Below are positions 44,156-52,599 of a stretch of DNA of 64,000 bases, in pieces. The DNA is from Companilactobacillus kimchii DSM 13961 = JCM 10707 (GTDB lineage: Bacteria; Bacillota; Bacilli; Lactobacillales; Lactobacillaceae): the NCBI RefSeq assembly GCF_001435445.1, contig NZ_AZDH01000001.1, positions 62,001 to 126,000 on the forward strand. Reading direction: 5' to 3'. Within the stretch, counting starts at the first letter, position 1, and each line of letters begins with the position of its first letter. The translations under genes and the position numbers were made by a program. The notes under the pieces are model-generated. The model had not been told where the DNA came from and ran no database searches. It saw nothing but the letters and a program-made list of their open reading frames with translations.

Positions 44156-44905
44156 ATGGCAATTATTTCCGTTCATTTCTCCTCTAAGTTATTGCAAACA
44201 CAAACGGTTGTCAGACTCATCATGCCGGATAGGCCCATAAATAAACCACTTCAAACTATTTGGTGGCTACATGGCTTGGGAGACGATGGCAGTGCATGGA
44301 TCAGGAAAACGAGACTAGAATTATTTGCGTCACAATTTAATGTAGCTATCATCATACCGGACATGCAGAGATCATTTTTTCAAAACATTTATGGTGGATT
44401 ACCTTACTTTGATTACTTAAGTAAAGAATTACCAAATTATTTAGAAACAATTTTCCCTTTAAGTAAAAATCAAAAAGATACTTTTTTGGTTGGAAATTCT
44501 ATGGGTGGATACGGCTCGTACAAGTGGAGCGCACTTAATCCTGATAAATTTAGTTACGTTGCTACATTATCGCCAGTAACAAATTTAAATACTGTCACTT
44601 CGTTTATGGAGGATTATCAAAGTATCCTTGGCAAGGAACCTAACAAAATCACAAGTCTCTTTGATCTTATGTCACCTAACATTAAACAATTAAAAAAAAT
44701 AAATTGGATACAATTCATGGGATCTGATGATTCTTTAAGAGAAGACAGCGAAGCATTTACAAAAAAAGTGCAAAATCAATTAAACTTAGATTTAAACCAA
44801 AATATTTTATCTGGAAATCATAATTGGACATTTTGGGACGAGCAACTACCTGAACTATTTAAGTGGTTACCACTCCACAAACTAGACTCAGGGGGCAATA
44901 ATTAA
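44156..44905 (+). CDS. Alpha/beta-hydrolase esterase (EstA/EsteraseD-like)
   Basis: 249 residues, no signal peptide. Serine nucleophile in GNSMGGYGS (about 122), oxyanion region LHGLGDDGSAW, catalytic Asp near MGSDDSLRED and His in GNHNWTFWDEQ, the pattern of lactobacillar tributyrin esterases. It lies one base before murQ, so it is co-translated with MurNAc-6-P breakdown. Removing O-acetyl groups from MurNAc (frequent in lactobacilli) would fit the setting; this is inferred. Confidence 0.85.
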   Translation: MAIISVHFSSKLLQTQTVVRLIMPDRPINKPLQTIWWLHGLGDDGSAWIRKTRLELFASQFNVAIIIPDMQRSFFQNIYGGLPYFDYLSKELPNYLETIFPLSKNQKDTFLVGNSMGGYGSYKWSALNPDKFSYVATLSPVTNLNTVTSFMEDYQSILGKEPNKITSLFDLMSPNIKQLKKINWIQFMGSDDSLREDSEAFTKKVQNQLNLDLNQNILSGNHNWTFWDEQLPELFKWLPLHKLDSGGNN

Positions 44906-44906
44906 C

Positions 44907-45791
44907 ATGAATGTAACAGAAATGCGTAATCCTAACTCAGAAAATATTGATAAGTACAGTACACGAAAAATCTTAAAAACTATAAATAATGCAGATCAAG
45001 AAGTTCCTAATGTTTTATCAAATGACAAAATCATTGATCAACTAGCTCTAATCGTAGATAAGATCGTAAAATCTTTTCAAAATGATGGTCACTTATTCTA
45101 CATAGGTGCTGGTACTAGCGGACGGTTAGGGGTTTTAGATGCTTCAGAATGCGTACCAACTTTCGGAGTTAAGTCTACGATGGTCCAAGGTATTATCGCT
45201 GGTGGTTCCAAGGCCATCACACAACCTGTAGAAGGCGCCGAAGATTCATTAACACAAGCACCATTAGATTTACAAACTCACAATGTCACAAAAAAAGATG
45301 TCGTAATTGGAATAGCGGCAAGTGGTAGAACTCCATATGTCATTTCAGCATTACAATATGCAAAGAAATTAGGATGTGTTACAGCTTCTATAAGTTGCAA
45401 TCCTGAATCAGAAATAAGTAAATATTCAGACTATCCTATTGAAGCTGTGGTAGGACCTGAAATCTTAACGGGCTCTACTCGAATGAAGTCCGGAACAGCA
45501 CAAAAATTAATTTTAAACATGATCTCTACTACAGCAATGATTAGATTAGGGAAGACTTATAGCAACCTAATGGTTGATTTACAACCAACAAATCATAAAT
45601 TAATTGATCGTGCTATTCGCATTATCTCTGAAGCAACTAACGTATCAAAAGATGCTGCTAAAACATATTATGAAAAATCTGATCAGCAACCTAAGGTTGC
45701 AATACTAATGGCACTTTGCAATATTGATAAAAATACTGCAGAACAACAATTATCAGAAACAAAGGGACGAATTGCCGACAATATTCAGTAA
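44907..45791 (+). CDS. murQ: N-acetylmuramic acid 6-phosphate etherase
   Basis: 294-residue SIS-domain lyase that splits MurNAc-6-P to GlcNAc-6-P and D-lactate. Signature segments are intact: YIGAGTSGRLGVLDASECVP (about 67-86), the EGAEDS loop with catalytic Glu, IAASGRTPYV, and TGSTRMKSGTAQK. C-terminal UBA-like helix bundle is present. Expected length. AGGGGG lies 11 bases before ATG 44907, inside the end of the esterase gene. A terminator follows. Confidence 0.95.
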   Translation: MNVTEMRNPNSENIDKYSTRKILKTINNADQEVPNVLSNDKIIDQLALIVDKIVKSFQNDGHLFYIGAGTSGRLGVLDASECVPTFGVKSTMVQGIIAGGSKAITQPVEGAEDSLTQAPLDLQTHNVTKKDVVIGIAASGRTPYVISALQYAKKLGCVTASISCNPESEISKYSDYPIEAVVGPEILTGSTRMKSGTAQKLILNMISTTAMIRLGKTYSNLMVDLQPTNHKLIDRAIRIISEATNVSKDAAKTYYEKSDQQPKVAILMALCNIDKNTAEQQLSETKGRIADNIQ

Positions 45792-45802
45792 ACTTCATTA
45801 TT

Positions 45803-45845
45803 AACAGGAATTATGCTATAAAATAGTATAATTCCTGTTAGTTTT
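45803..45845 (+). terminator. Terminator after murQ
   Basis: 12-bp stem AACAGGAATTAT with ATAATTCCTGTT, further inner pairing, and a short T run. The -35 of the next promoter (TTAGTT 45838-45843, -10 TATAAT 45861-45866, spacer 17) overlaps its tail. Confidence 0.85.
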
Positions 45846-45900
45846 GTAATCGCTTAATCATATAATAGTAATAATCAATAAAGAAAAGAGGTTTCTCTCT

Positions 45901-46542
45901 ATGTCAACAGTATTAGTTATCTACGCACATCCACAATCAGACAAAGAATCATCTACTAAAGCTCTCTACAATCATTTCATTAATGCTTATAAGTCCAGTC
46001 ATCCTGACGATAAAATTATTGAACACAATGTTTCAGAATACATGCCTTTCCCATTGAATAAAATTGCTATTTCGATTTACAACAAATCGATGGCTCGTCA
46101 ATCTTTCAATGCCGATGAGGAAAGATTTAAAGAAGCTAGACAAAAGTGGATTGATGAATTCGTTCAAGCCGACAAATATGTTTTTGTAAATCCAATGTAC
46201 AATCTCTTTATTCCTGCCGAGATGAAGAGCTACATTGACATCGTGATGCAAGTTCCTGATACTTTCCACTACACTAGTGCAGGTATTCCTGAAGGTAATT
46301 TACATAATAAGAAAGCCATCCACATTCAGGCTAATGGTGGTAACTACCATGGCTCAAACGGTGCTCCGGATGCAAGTTCACTAGATCTTGGTCACCAATA
46401 TATCGGTACAATCCTTCATATTATGGGTGTTGATGATTATCAAGGTGTTTTTGCTGAAGGAATGGATCACGATCCTCAAAATGCTGAAAAAATTCTAAAT
46501 CAGGCTTTCGAAAAAGCTGAAGAAGCTGGTAAAAAATTCTAA
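45901..46542 (+). CDS. FMN-dependent NADH:quinone oxidoreductase/azoreductase (AzoR-like)
   Basis: 213-residue flavodoxin-like fold protein. Motifs: VIYAHPQSDKESSTKAL for the FMN phosphate, NPMYNLFIPAEMKSYID for the flavin ring, and the HIQANGGNYHGS loop. Reduces quinones and azo compounds using NADH; probably a detoxification enzyme. AAGAGG precedes ATG 45901. It stands alone between two terminators. Confidence 0.9.
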   Translation: MSTVLVIYAHPQSDKESSTKALYNHFINAYKSSHPDDKIIEHNVSEYMPFPLNKIAISIYNKSMARQSFNADEERFKEARQKWIDEFVQADKYVFVNPMYNLFIPAEMKSYIDIVMQVPDTFHYTSAGIPEGNLHNKKAIHIQANGGNYHGSNGAPDASSLDLGHQYIGTILHIMGVDDYQGVFAEGMDHDPQNAEKILNQAFEKAEEAGKKF

Positions 46543-46548
46543 AAAAAT

Positions 46549-46590
46549 AGACTTCTATTGCCTAATAACTAGGAAATAGAAGCCTTTTTG
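46549..46590 (+). terminator. Terminator after the azoreductase gene
   Basis: CTTCTATT and AATAGAAG form the stem core, extended by CC/GG pairs, with a T run after it. Confidence 0.75.
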
Positions 46591-46660
46591 TTAATAATTA
46601 GTTAGTGTTATTATTGATGCATGTCGTTATGACGATTAATAATTAAATCGAGGTTTATCC

Positions 46661-47518
46661 ATGGAAACTGAATCAGACGCCAATGAAGTTATTGAAGCAA
46701 TGAAGTGGCAAATACATCACACGAAGAAACAAATTGAATCATTAAATAAAGCTATTACACGTATTGGTGATGTTGAACAACTAAAAGTGAAGGGTACTTT
46801 GCTTAAAACTTATGCCTCACAAGTTGATGCAAAAAAAGGCTATGTTATCCTACCTGATTACCGAAATCAGAAGGAAATAACCATCTACTTAGACACTAAG
46901 AAATCAATTATTGATAACGCTGAAACATATTTTCATCAATATCACCGTGACCAACGCGGCTTGAAAACTATTCAAGATAATTTAAATAAAGCTGAGAAAA
47001 ACCTGCAAAAACAAATTACACGTCAAACGAATTTTGATGCGACAGATTCTCACCAAGTTGAACTAGTTAGAGAACAATTGATTGCTGAAGATGCCATAAA
47101 AACTAAAATTCTGCATTCATCTAAAGCTCCAGAGCCTGCTCATCCACGTCGATTCTACACAACTGATCACGTCCTAGTTGAAGTTGGTAAAAACAGTGAT
47201 CAAAATGACCACCTAACATTGACTGCCAATAAAGATTATTATTGGATGCATGTCAGTGAATTAGCCGGTTCTCATGTGGTCGTTCACAGTACCCATCCTA
47301 GCAAGCAAACATTATTGGAAGCTGCCAATTTGACTGCTTACTACAGTAAGGGACGTGGGCTTAAACAAGTACCTGTTGATGTTTTAAAAGTTGGACAATT
47401 ATTCAAACCTGAAGGTGCAAAATCAGGATTGGTCATGTTTAACGGTAAGGCTAACACTTTAACGGTTGATCCTGATAAAGAATTAGCTCAAAAACTATCT
47501 GAAAAGAATTTGAAATAA
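46661..47518 (+). CDS. Standalone coiled-coil plus NFACT-R domain protein
   Basis: 285 residues. About 1-135 is helical and charged (coiled-coil like the middle of RqcH/FbpA); about 160-270 is the NFACT-R (DUF814) domain with RRFYTTDHVLVEVGKN, DYYWMHVSELAGSHVVV and AANLTAYYSKGRGLKQVPVD. The N-terminal NFACT-N and HhH parts of full-length RqcH (about 560 residues) are absent, and no remains of them occupy the 118 bases upstream. ATG 46661 has a weak GAGG site. It may act on stalled ribosomes or RNA; function uncertain. Confidence 0.82.
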   Translation: METESDANEVIEAMKWQIHHTKKQIESLNKAITRIGDVEQLKVKGTLLKTYASQVDAKKGYVILPDYRNQKEITIYLDTKKSIIDNAETYFHQYHRDQRGLKTIQDNLNKAEKNLQKQITRQTNFDATDSHQVELVREQLIAEDAIKTKILHSSKAPEPAHPRRFYTTDHVLVEVGKNSDQNDHLTLTANKDYYWMHVSELAGSHVVVHSTHPSKQTLLEAANLTAYYSKGRGLKQVPVDVLKVGQLFKPEGAKSGLVMFNGKANTLTVDPDKELAQKLSEKNLK

Positions 47519-47520
47519 GA

Positions 47521-47554
47521 AGTTTGATATCCCATAGATATCAGACTCTTTTTA
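47521..47554. terminator. Bidirectional terminator
   Basis: 11-bp stem AGTTTGATATC (47521-47531) with GATATCAGACT (47537-47547, one G-T pair), 5-base loop, T run. Confidence 0.82.
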
Positions 47555-49222
47555 TTTCAACAAGTAAACTTTACTTTCATATGGTCGTAATTTTGTATTT
47601 TTATCATCAGCATAGTTGCCAATTAACAGTGCCCCATTCTCTTGCCCATAATCTCTAATTACTTCGTGATCAGCAAAGTTATTAATGACTAGTAAGGTTT
47701 CATCGTTATAACGACGTCGATAAGTAAAAACTTCTTCGTCTTCCATATCTATAACTGCGTAGTCACCATAAACGATTAAATCACTGTTGTGTCGCAATTC
47801 AATTAATTTTTGATAGTAGTAAAAGACAGAATTACTATCTGCTAAGTTCTCTTCAACGTTGATTTGAGAGTAATTAGAATTCACCGCTAACCAAGGCGTC
47901 CCCTCTGTAAATCCACTATTATTATTTCGGTTCCATTGCATTGGGGTTCTAGCATTATCTCGTGTCCGATAAGCTAAATACTTCAGCATTGTTTCCTTAT
48001 CGACAATTTTTTCAATTTCAACAAATTCTTTATAAGCGTTTAAAGACTGAACATCTTCATATTGTGATAATTCAGTGAAGTGTGCATTCGTCATACCGAT
48101 TTCTTCGCCCTCATAAACGTAAGGTGTTCCTTGTAACATGTGTAGAGTCGTTCCCAACATCTTAGCCGCTAAGACACGGTACTTGGGGTCATCTGTGGCA
48201 AAGCGAGAGACAGCTCGGGATTGGTCATGATTACTCCAATAGAAACTATTCCAGCCTTTCCCATCTAAAGCAATTTCCCACTTACTCAAAACTTTTTTTA
48301 AATCAACTAAATCAATTGGTTCATCGTTCCAATGACCTAAACGTTTATCAGGATTGGAAGAGATATTCATATGATTAAATTGGAAAACCATATTTAATTT
48401 ATTCTCTTTTAAACCCGCATACTTAATAGCCTCTTTAGGCGTTGATCCTGGCATCTCGCCGACTGTCATCACATCATATTTAGACAAAACTTCATCATTC
48501 ATTTCCTCTAGAAATTCATTTAATCGATGACCATTAGCCACTAAACTCGTTCCGCCATACTTGGCCCCTGCTTTTTTATTACCATCAGGCAAACCTTCAG
48601 GTTTGGAAATTAAATTTATAACATCCATTCTAAATCCATCAACACCCTTATCTAACCAGAAACGCATCAAATTCCAGACTTCTTGACGAACCTTAGGATT
48701 ATCCCAATTCAAATCAGGTTGCTCTTTTGTATAAAGATGTAAATAATATTGATCTGTTGTTTCGTCGAATTCCCAGGCCGATCCATCAAAACGCGAGCCC
48801 CAATTATTTGGTTCATGACCATCGACCGGATCCTGCCAAATATAATAATTGCGATAAGGGTTATCCTTAGATTTACGACTTTCTTGAAACCACTTGTGTT
48901 GATCAGATGTATGATTAACAACCAAATCCATCATTATTTTCAATCCTAATGCATGAGCTTTTTCTAACATTTCATCAAAATCACTCATGCTTCCATAATT
49001 GAGTTGAATTGCACAATAATCACTAATATCATAACCATTATCTTTATCAGGAGATTTATAAACCGGATTCAACCAAATAACATCAGCACCCAATCTTTTG
49101 ATATATGGCAAGCGACTAGTGATACCAGGTAAATCGCCAATTCCGTCGTTATTACTGTCTTGAAAACTCTTCGGATAAACTTGATAAACTACTGTTTTCT
49201 TCCACCAATCGCTATAAGCCAT
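47552..49222 (-). CDS. Oligo-1,6-glucosidase (GH13_31 alpha-glucosidase)
   Basis: 556 residues. GH13 regions in order: DLVVNHTSDQH, GFRMDVINLI (nucleophile Asp about 199), TVGEMPG (acid/base Glu), WSNHDQSR. The Val after the nucleophile Asp is the residue linked to alpha-1,6 specificity in GH13_31; alpha-1,4 enzymes have Thr. So isomaltose, isomalto-oligosaccharides or panose are the likely substrates. No signal peptide. I start at ATG 49222 after GAGGAG; upstream in-frame codons to 49300 overlap the promoter (TATAAT on the minus strand). Monocistronic. Confidence 0.92.
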   Translation of the reverse strand: MAYSDWWKKTVVYQVYPKSFQDSNNDGIGDLPGITSRLPYIKRLGADVIWLNPVYKSPDKDNGYDISDYCAIQLNYGSMSDFDEMLEKAHALGLKIMMDLVVNHTSDQHKWFQESRKSKDNPYRNYYIWQDPVDGHEPNNWGSRFDGSAWEFDETTDQYYLHLYTKEQPDLNWDNPKVRQEVWNLMRFWLDKGVDGFRMDVINLISKPEGLPDGNKKAGAKYGGTSLVANGHRLNEFLEEMNDEVLSKYDVMTVGEMPGSTPKEAIKYAGLKENKLNMVFQFNHMNISSNPDKRLGHWNDEPIDLVDLKKVLSKWEIALDGKGWNSFYWSNHDQSRAVSRFATDDPKYRVLAAKMLGTTLHMLQGTPYVYEGEEIGMTNAHFTELSQYEDVQSLNAYKEFVEIEKIVDKETMLKYLAYRTRDNARTPMQWNRNNNSGFTEGTPWLAVNSNYSQINVEENLADSNSVFYYYQKLIELRHNSDLIVYGDYAVIDMEDEEVFTYRRRYNDETLLVINNFADHEVIRDYGQENGALLIGNYADDKNTKLRPYESKVYLLK

Positions 49223-49312
49223 GAGAAACTCTCCTCGATTATCTATGTCATTTAAATTATAAAAAAATTTTACTAAAATAATTAGGATTTCAGCAATCAA
49301 TTCTAAACAAAA

Positions 49313-49338
49313 AAATCATACCAACAAAGGCATGATTT
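49313..49338 (-). terminator. Terminator of the YibE/F operon
   Basis: 10-bp stem AAATCATGCC/GGTATGATTT on the minus strand with a 6-base loop and T run after the 49377-50138 gene. Confidence 0.75.
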
Positions 49339-49376
49339 CCCAGTTATAACAGCGTTTTACAATCTATATGTGAAAA

Positions 49377-50138
49377 TTAATTATCGGTTTTCTTTAATTT
49401 AACTTTATTAGCCTTGTGATAGACCAAAAACGACGTAATAGGAACTGTTAAGATCACGCCAACTGTACAAATTAACGTAGTCAAAATCTCTGCCACGACC
49501 AATTTATCATTCAAAATGTCGGTGAATTTATATCCTAATGAATGGATTAAGAAAAATAAAGGAAATGTTGCCGAAAAGAAATTGAACAATAACGTATTCG
49601 TCTGCGTGTTAAGAATTTTATTCCCAACTGAAAAGCCATCATTAAATATCTCTGTTGGCGTCAAAGTGGGCTTATTTGAAACAATCTCATTCAAACCACT
49701 AGTAATAGCGACACTAGTTTCAGAAATGACACCTAAACTATTGATAACAATGATAGCAATTGCTAATTGCGGAAATGAAATTCCAGCTGCTAAAGAGAAT
49801 GATTCAAGTTCATCCTGATTCTCAGGACCCATTCCTTGGGCACCAGCCCAATATTCCAAAGGAATTGTAATCAATAGAATAAAAGCCATAATTAATAATG
49901 AGGTTTGAAAAGCCGTATTAGCAGTATTGCCATTTTCAACATTCATATAAATCGCGACAACCAATATTACGATTGCAATAATACCCGTAGTGACTAAAAT
50001 ATTAAATCCATCAGCTATCAAAACCAAAAGCGCTATTACAGATATGACATTGATTCCTAATCCAAATAACAAAGTCAGACCACGAGTACCCGTCACCATC
50101 AATAGTAAAACAACAAAAGTTGCGAATAAATATAGCAT
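49377..50138 (-). CDS. YibE/F family membrane protein, second of pair
   Basis: 253 residues with about seven membrane segments and the family stretch LGVISETSVAITSGLNEIV. It is the shorter partner of the YibE/F pair and begins three bases after its neighbour stops. Both end with a similar LTVPITSFL/LTVPITSFI segment, suggesting an ancestral duplication. Function of the family is unknown; transport has been proposed. Confidence 0.85.
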   Translation of the reverse strand: MLYLFATFVVLLLMVTGTRGLTLLFGLGINVISVIALLVLIADGFNILVTTGIIAIVILVVAIYMNVENGNTANTAFQTSLLIMAFILLITIPLEYWAGAQGMGPENQDELESFSLAAGISFPQLAIAIIVINSLGVISETSVAITSGLNEIVSNKPTLTPTEIFNDGFSVGNKILNTQTNTLLFNFFSATFPLFFLIHSLGYKFTDILNDKLVVAEILTTLICTVGVILTVPITSFLVYHKANKVKLKKTDN

Positions 50139-50141
50139 GAC

Positions 50142-51212
50142 TTACCTCCTTGTGATCACTTTGCTTGAAATAAAACTGGTTATCGGAACCGTCAAAACAA
50201 TACCAATAGCACTAATTAATAATTGGGCAATCCCTAAACTAAGGGTCATATTTAAGGTGTAGCTGACTGAGTTACCATTGCTCAAATAAAGTAAAACGAC
50301 ATTCAAGTTCTCCGCTATAACGATAAAAAGCAAGATATTAATTAGGGGACCAATCAATTCTCGACCAATATTGATACCAGATTTAAATAGTGTTTTGGCA
50401 GATACATCAGCTACTTCTTTTTTCATTTCAATTAATGATGAAGAAATGTCCATTGTTTCATCCAAAATAACGCCTAAAACACCAAATAAAACTTGAGATA
50501 GGAAAACACCCAAGTAAGGTTGCAATTCAAAATCATCTAATTCCAAATGCATCCCACTGTAACCGGTCATACTTAAAACAAAAACACTCAACAGAATTGC
50601 CGCTGTTGTTGATATGACAGTACTTGAATAAGCCATTAATGCTGAATAAGTTGGTCCTAAAATAACTAATAGTGCCGTTGCAGATATCAATAGCGCCGTT
50701 ACAACGGTTAAAGGAAGCAAGATACTGTTGTGTGTTCCAATAATTATTTGAAGATAACCAAAGTAGATTACCACATTGATCAAAACACTAATAAATAATT
50801 TTCGACGATCAAATTTCATACAATAAAGTAAAAATATTACTAGGCCGAAAGTAAATACTAACGGAGTATCACGTTTTAGGTTCTTAGCTGCATAGCCTTT
50901 TCCACTCTTAGTAAGAATTACCTGTTGACCAACACGATACTTAGTATCAGTCAATTGTGAATTATAATAAGTGTTTCTAAACGATACTGTTTGACCCTTC
51001 TTATCGGTATTCAGTAATTTTGCCCTGACTTTTTGAGTATATTCGGTATCAGTATTCTTATACTCATCCGTTGAAGTCTGTTTACTAGTTATTACAACGT
51101 TCTCAACCTTTACAACCGGATCATGATATAAAAAACTATCAAAATATGTTAAACCGGTTGCTAATAAGACAATCAAACCCACAATAACGAGTAAACGTAT
51201 ATTTTTTTTCAT
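50142..51212 (-). CDS. YibE/F family membrane protein, first of pair
   Basis: 356 residues: one N-terminal membrane segment, an extracytoplasmic beta-rich domain (about 30-115), then about seven membrane segments with GVLGVILDETMDISSSLIEM, the family core. GCGAGGAG precedes ATG 51212; a minus-strand TATAAT (complement of 51245-51250) lies upstream. Divergent from the TrpXYZ-like operon. Function unknown. Confidence 0.86.
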   Translation of the reverse strand: MKKNIRLLVIVGLIVLLATGLTYFDSFLYHDPVVKVENVVITSKQTSTDEYKNTDTEYTQKVRAKLLNTDKKGQTVSFRNTYYNSQLTDTKYRVGQQVILTKSGKGYAAKNLKRDTPLVFTFGLVIFLLYCMKFDRRKLFISVLINVVIYFGYLQIIIGTHNSILLPLTVVTALLISATALLVILGPTYSALMAYSSTVISTTAAILLSVFVLSMTGYSGMHLELDDFELQPYLGVFLSQVLFGVLGVILDETMDISSSLIEMKKEVADVSAKTLFKSGINIGRELIGPLINILLFIVIAENLNVVLLYLSNGNSVSYTLNMTLSLGIAQLLISAIGIVLTVPITSFISSKVITRR

Positions 51213-51298
51213 TGGAATCTCCTCGCATTTCTGCTCATGCTTACATTATATGTTTTTTTCAGAAAAAAATTTGTGACTTTTCTATGAATATTTTGTGG

Positions 51299-51327
51299 TT
51301 GACAATCTTGAAGTTATGAAATATATT
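51299..51327 (+). promoter_or_regulatory. Strong promoter of the leader peptide-TrpXYZ operon
   Basis: Consensus -35 TTGACA (51299-51304), exact 17-bp spacer, -10 TATATT (51322-51327). Transcription should begin near 51334, about 25 bases before the leader peptide. Confidence 0.8.
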
Positions 51328-51358
51328 TGAAACATCAAATTCGTTAGGAGATTTCATT

Positions 51359-51412
51359 ATGAACAAATCATACTCTCTCAACATCGCGAATATTCGTTGG
51401 CAAAGCCGATAA
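51359..51412 (+). CDS. 17-residue regulatory leader peptide with a single Trp codon
   Basis: The short frame MNKSYSLNIANIRWQSR starts at ATG 51359, eight bases after AGGAG (51346-51350), and ends with TAA at 51410. It has a better ribosome site than many genes here and sits between a consensus promoter and stacked hairpins ahead of a predicted tryptophan/tyrosine-type importer. One TGG codon is the fourth from the end. It is too short for a structural product, so it most likely senses amino acid supply by ribosome stalling, either at the Trp codon or as an arrest peptide. Confidence 0.72.
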   Translation: MNKSYSLNIANIRWQSR

Positions 51413-51539
51413 CTCAGATTGGTCCGATATGGATACAGTCTGAAAGGATTGTATCCATGTCGGCTTATTAAACTATGATAATTTTAGAGCCCACATGGAA
51501 TTTTGTAAAAAAAAGACCATGTGGGTATTTTGTTTTTTT
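51403..51539 (+). promoter_or_regulatory. Transcription attenuator with mutually exclusive hairpins
   Basis: Segment A AAGCCGA (51403-51409) can pair with TCGGCTT (51460-51466). Segment B (51424-51437) forms a 14-bp stem with C (51450-51463). C plus one base, CCATGTCGGC (51455-51464), can instead pair with D, GCCCACATGG (51489-51498), nine of ten positions. D otherwise pairs with E, CCATGTGGG (51517-51525), which is followed by a T-rich run to 51539 and forms the terminator. C-D pairing excludes both B-C and D-E. Confidence 0.65.
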
Positions 51540-51540
51540 A

Positions 51541-51577
51541 GGCAATCCCACAAACACTGGGGTTGCCTTTTTAATTT
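51541..51577 (+). terminator. Second tandem terminator before trpX
   Basis: GGCAATCCC (51541-51549) pairs with GGGGTTGCC (51559-51567, one G-T pair), loop 9, then a T run. It ends just before the GGGGG ribosome site of the next gene, so it could also be part of the switch. Confidence 0.7.
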
Positions 51578-51591
51578 GGGGGAATTTAACG

Positions 51592-52599
51592 ATGAAACAT
51601 ACGAGAAGACTTTACGCAACACTAGTTGCCTTGGCAGCATTTTTAATCTTTGCATTCTTTTATACCGGTCATGCTGATGCCCGTAAGCAGAATGCCATTC
51701 CAAAAGTTGGAGTTCTACAATTGATGTCACATCCAGCTTTGGATCAAATCAATAAGGGAATCGATGACACCTTGAAAAAACACGGTTATATTGACGGTAA
51801 GAACGTCAAAATCGAATTTCAAAATGCTCAAGGTGATCAAAGTAATCTAAGAACCATTAGTAAACAATTTGTACAGGATAACGTTGACGTAGCTGTTGGT
51901 ATCGCTACTCCTTCAGTCCAATCTTTGAAGAATGCTACCAACAAGATTCCAATCGTTATGGGGGCTGTTACTGATCCAGAAGGTGCGGGAATTATTTCTA
52001 ACAATAAGAAACCAGGTGGCAATATTACCGGTGTATCTGATCAAGCACCTCTGAAAGCTCAATTGCAGTTGATGAAAAAAGTAGTTCCAGATTTAAATAC
52101 TATCGGTATTATCTATACTTCCAGTGATGCTTCAGCCACTAGCCAAATGAAAAAAATGAAACAGTTGGCTAAACAAAATGGTATGAAAGTTGAAGTTTCC
52201 AGCATCAATTCAGTTAACGATTTACAACAAGTCGCAACTGCCTTAACACAAAAAGTTCAAACCATTTACGTACCTACTGATAATACTGTTGCCAGCGGTA
52301 TGAAATTATTGTCATCGATTGCCGCTAAGGAGAACATCGCCATTTTCCCAGCTGCAACCACCATGGTTAAAGATGGCGGATTAGCTACAGTTGGTTTAAG
52401 CCAATATGAATTAGGACAAAAGACTGGTGAACATGTCGTTAGAATTTTACAGGGTAAGGAAAAGACCGCTACAACTCCAGTTACCTTTATGCAAAAGGGA
52501 CATCTAATGTTAAACGAAAAAATGGCCAAGAAATTAAACATCCAATTTCCTGACTCATTAGTTAAAGAAGCTCAAAAGAAAGTACAAATAATCAAATGA
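51592..52599 (+). CDS. trpX: ABC transporter substrate-binding protein (TrpX-like, PF04392 family)
   Basis: 335 residues. An N-terminal hydrophobic segment (about 8-24, then GHADARKQ) acts as signal or anchor; there is no lipobox Cys, unusual for a Gram-positive binding protein. The mature part has the two-lobe pattern of the ABC_sub_bind family (VGVLQLMSHPALDQ, PIVMGAVTDPEGAG, YVPTDNTVASG). The family in streptococci and lactobacilli is linked to tryptophan or tyrosine uptake. I start at ATG 51592 after GGGGG; the frame extends upstream through the terminators, which rules out the longer form. Confidence 0.87.
   Translation: MKHTRRLYATLVALAAFLIFAFFYTGHADARKQNAIPKVGVLQLMSHPALDQINKGIDDTLKKHGYIDGKNVKIEFQNAQGDQSNLRTISKQFVQDNVDVAVGIATPSVQSLKNATNKIPIVMGAVTDPEGAGIISNNKKPGGNITGVSDQAPLKAQLQLMKKVVPDLNTIGIIYTSSDASATSQMKKMKQLAKQNGMKVEVSSINSVNDLQQVATALTQKVQTIYVPTDNTVASGMKLLSSIAAKENIAIFPAATTMVKDGGLATVGLSQYELGQKTGEHVVRILQGKEKTATTPVTFMQKGHLMLNEKMAKKLNIQFPDSLVKEAQKKVQIIK

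Noticed and set aside
45845-45858. cre-like TGTAATCGCTTAAT before the azoreductase gene
   Set aside because: 12 of 14 matches with both terminal positions lost; it mainly forms the promoter spacer.
51424-51470. B-C hairpin as a terminator in its own right
   Set aside because: The stem is strong but followed by CTTATTAAAC, not a T run, so it more likely acts in the switch.
51475-51591. N-terminal extension of the TrpX-like protein
   Set aside because: The extension would run through two terminators, and ATG 51592 has a good ribosome site and starts the signal segment.
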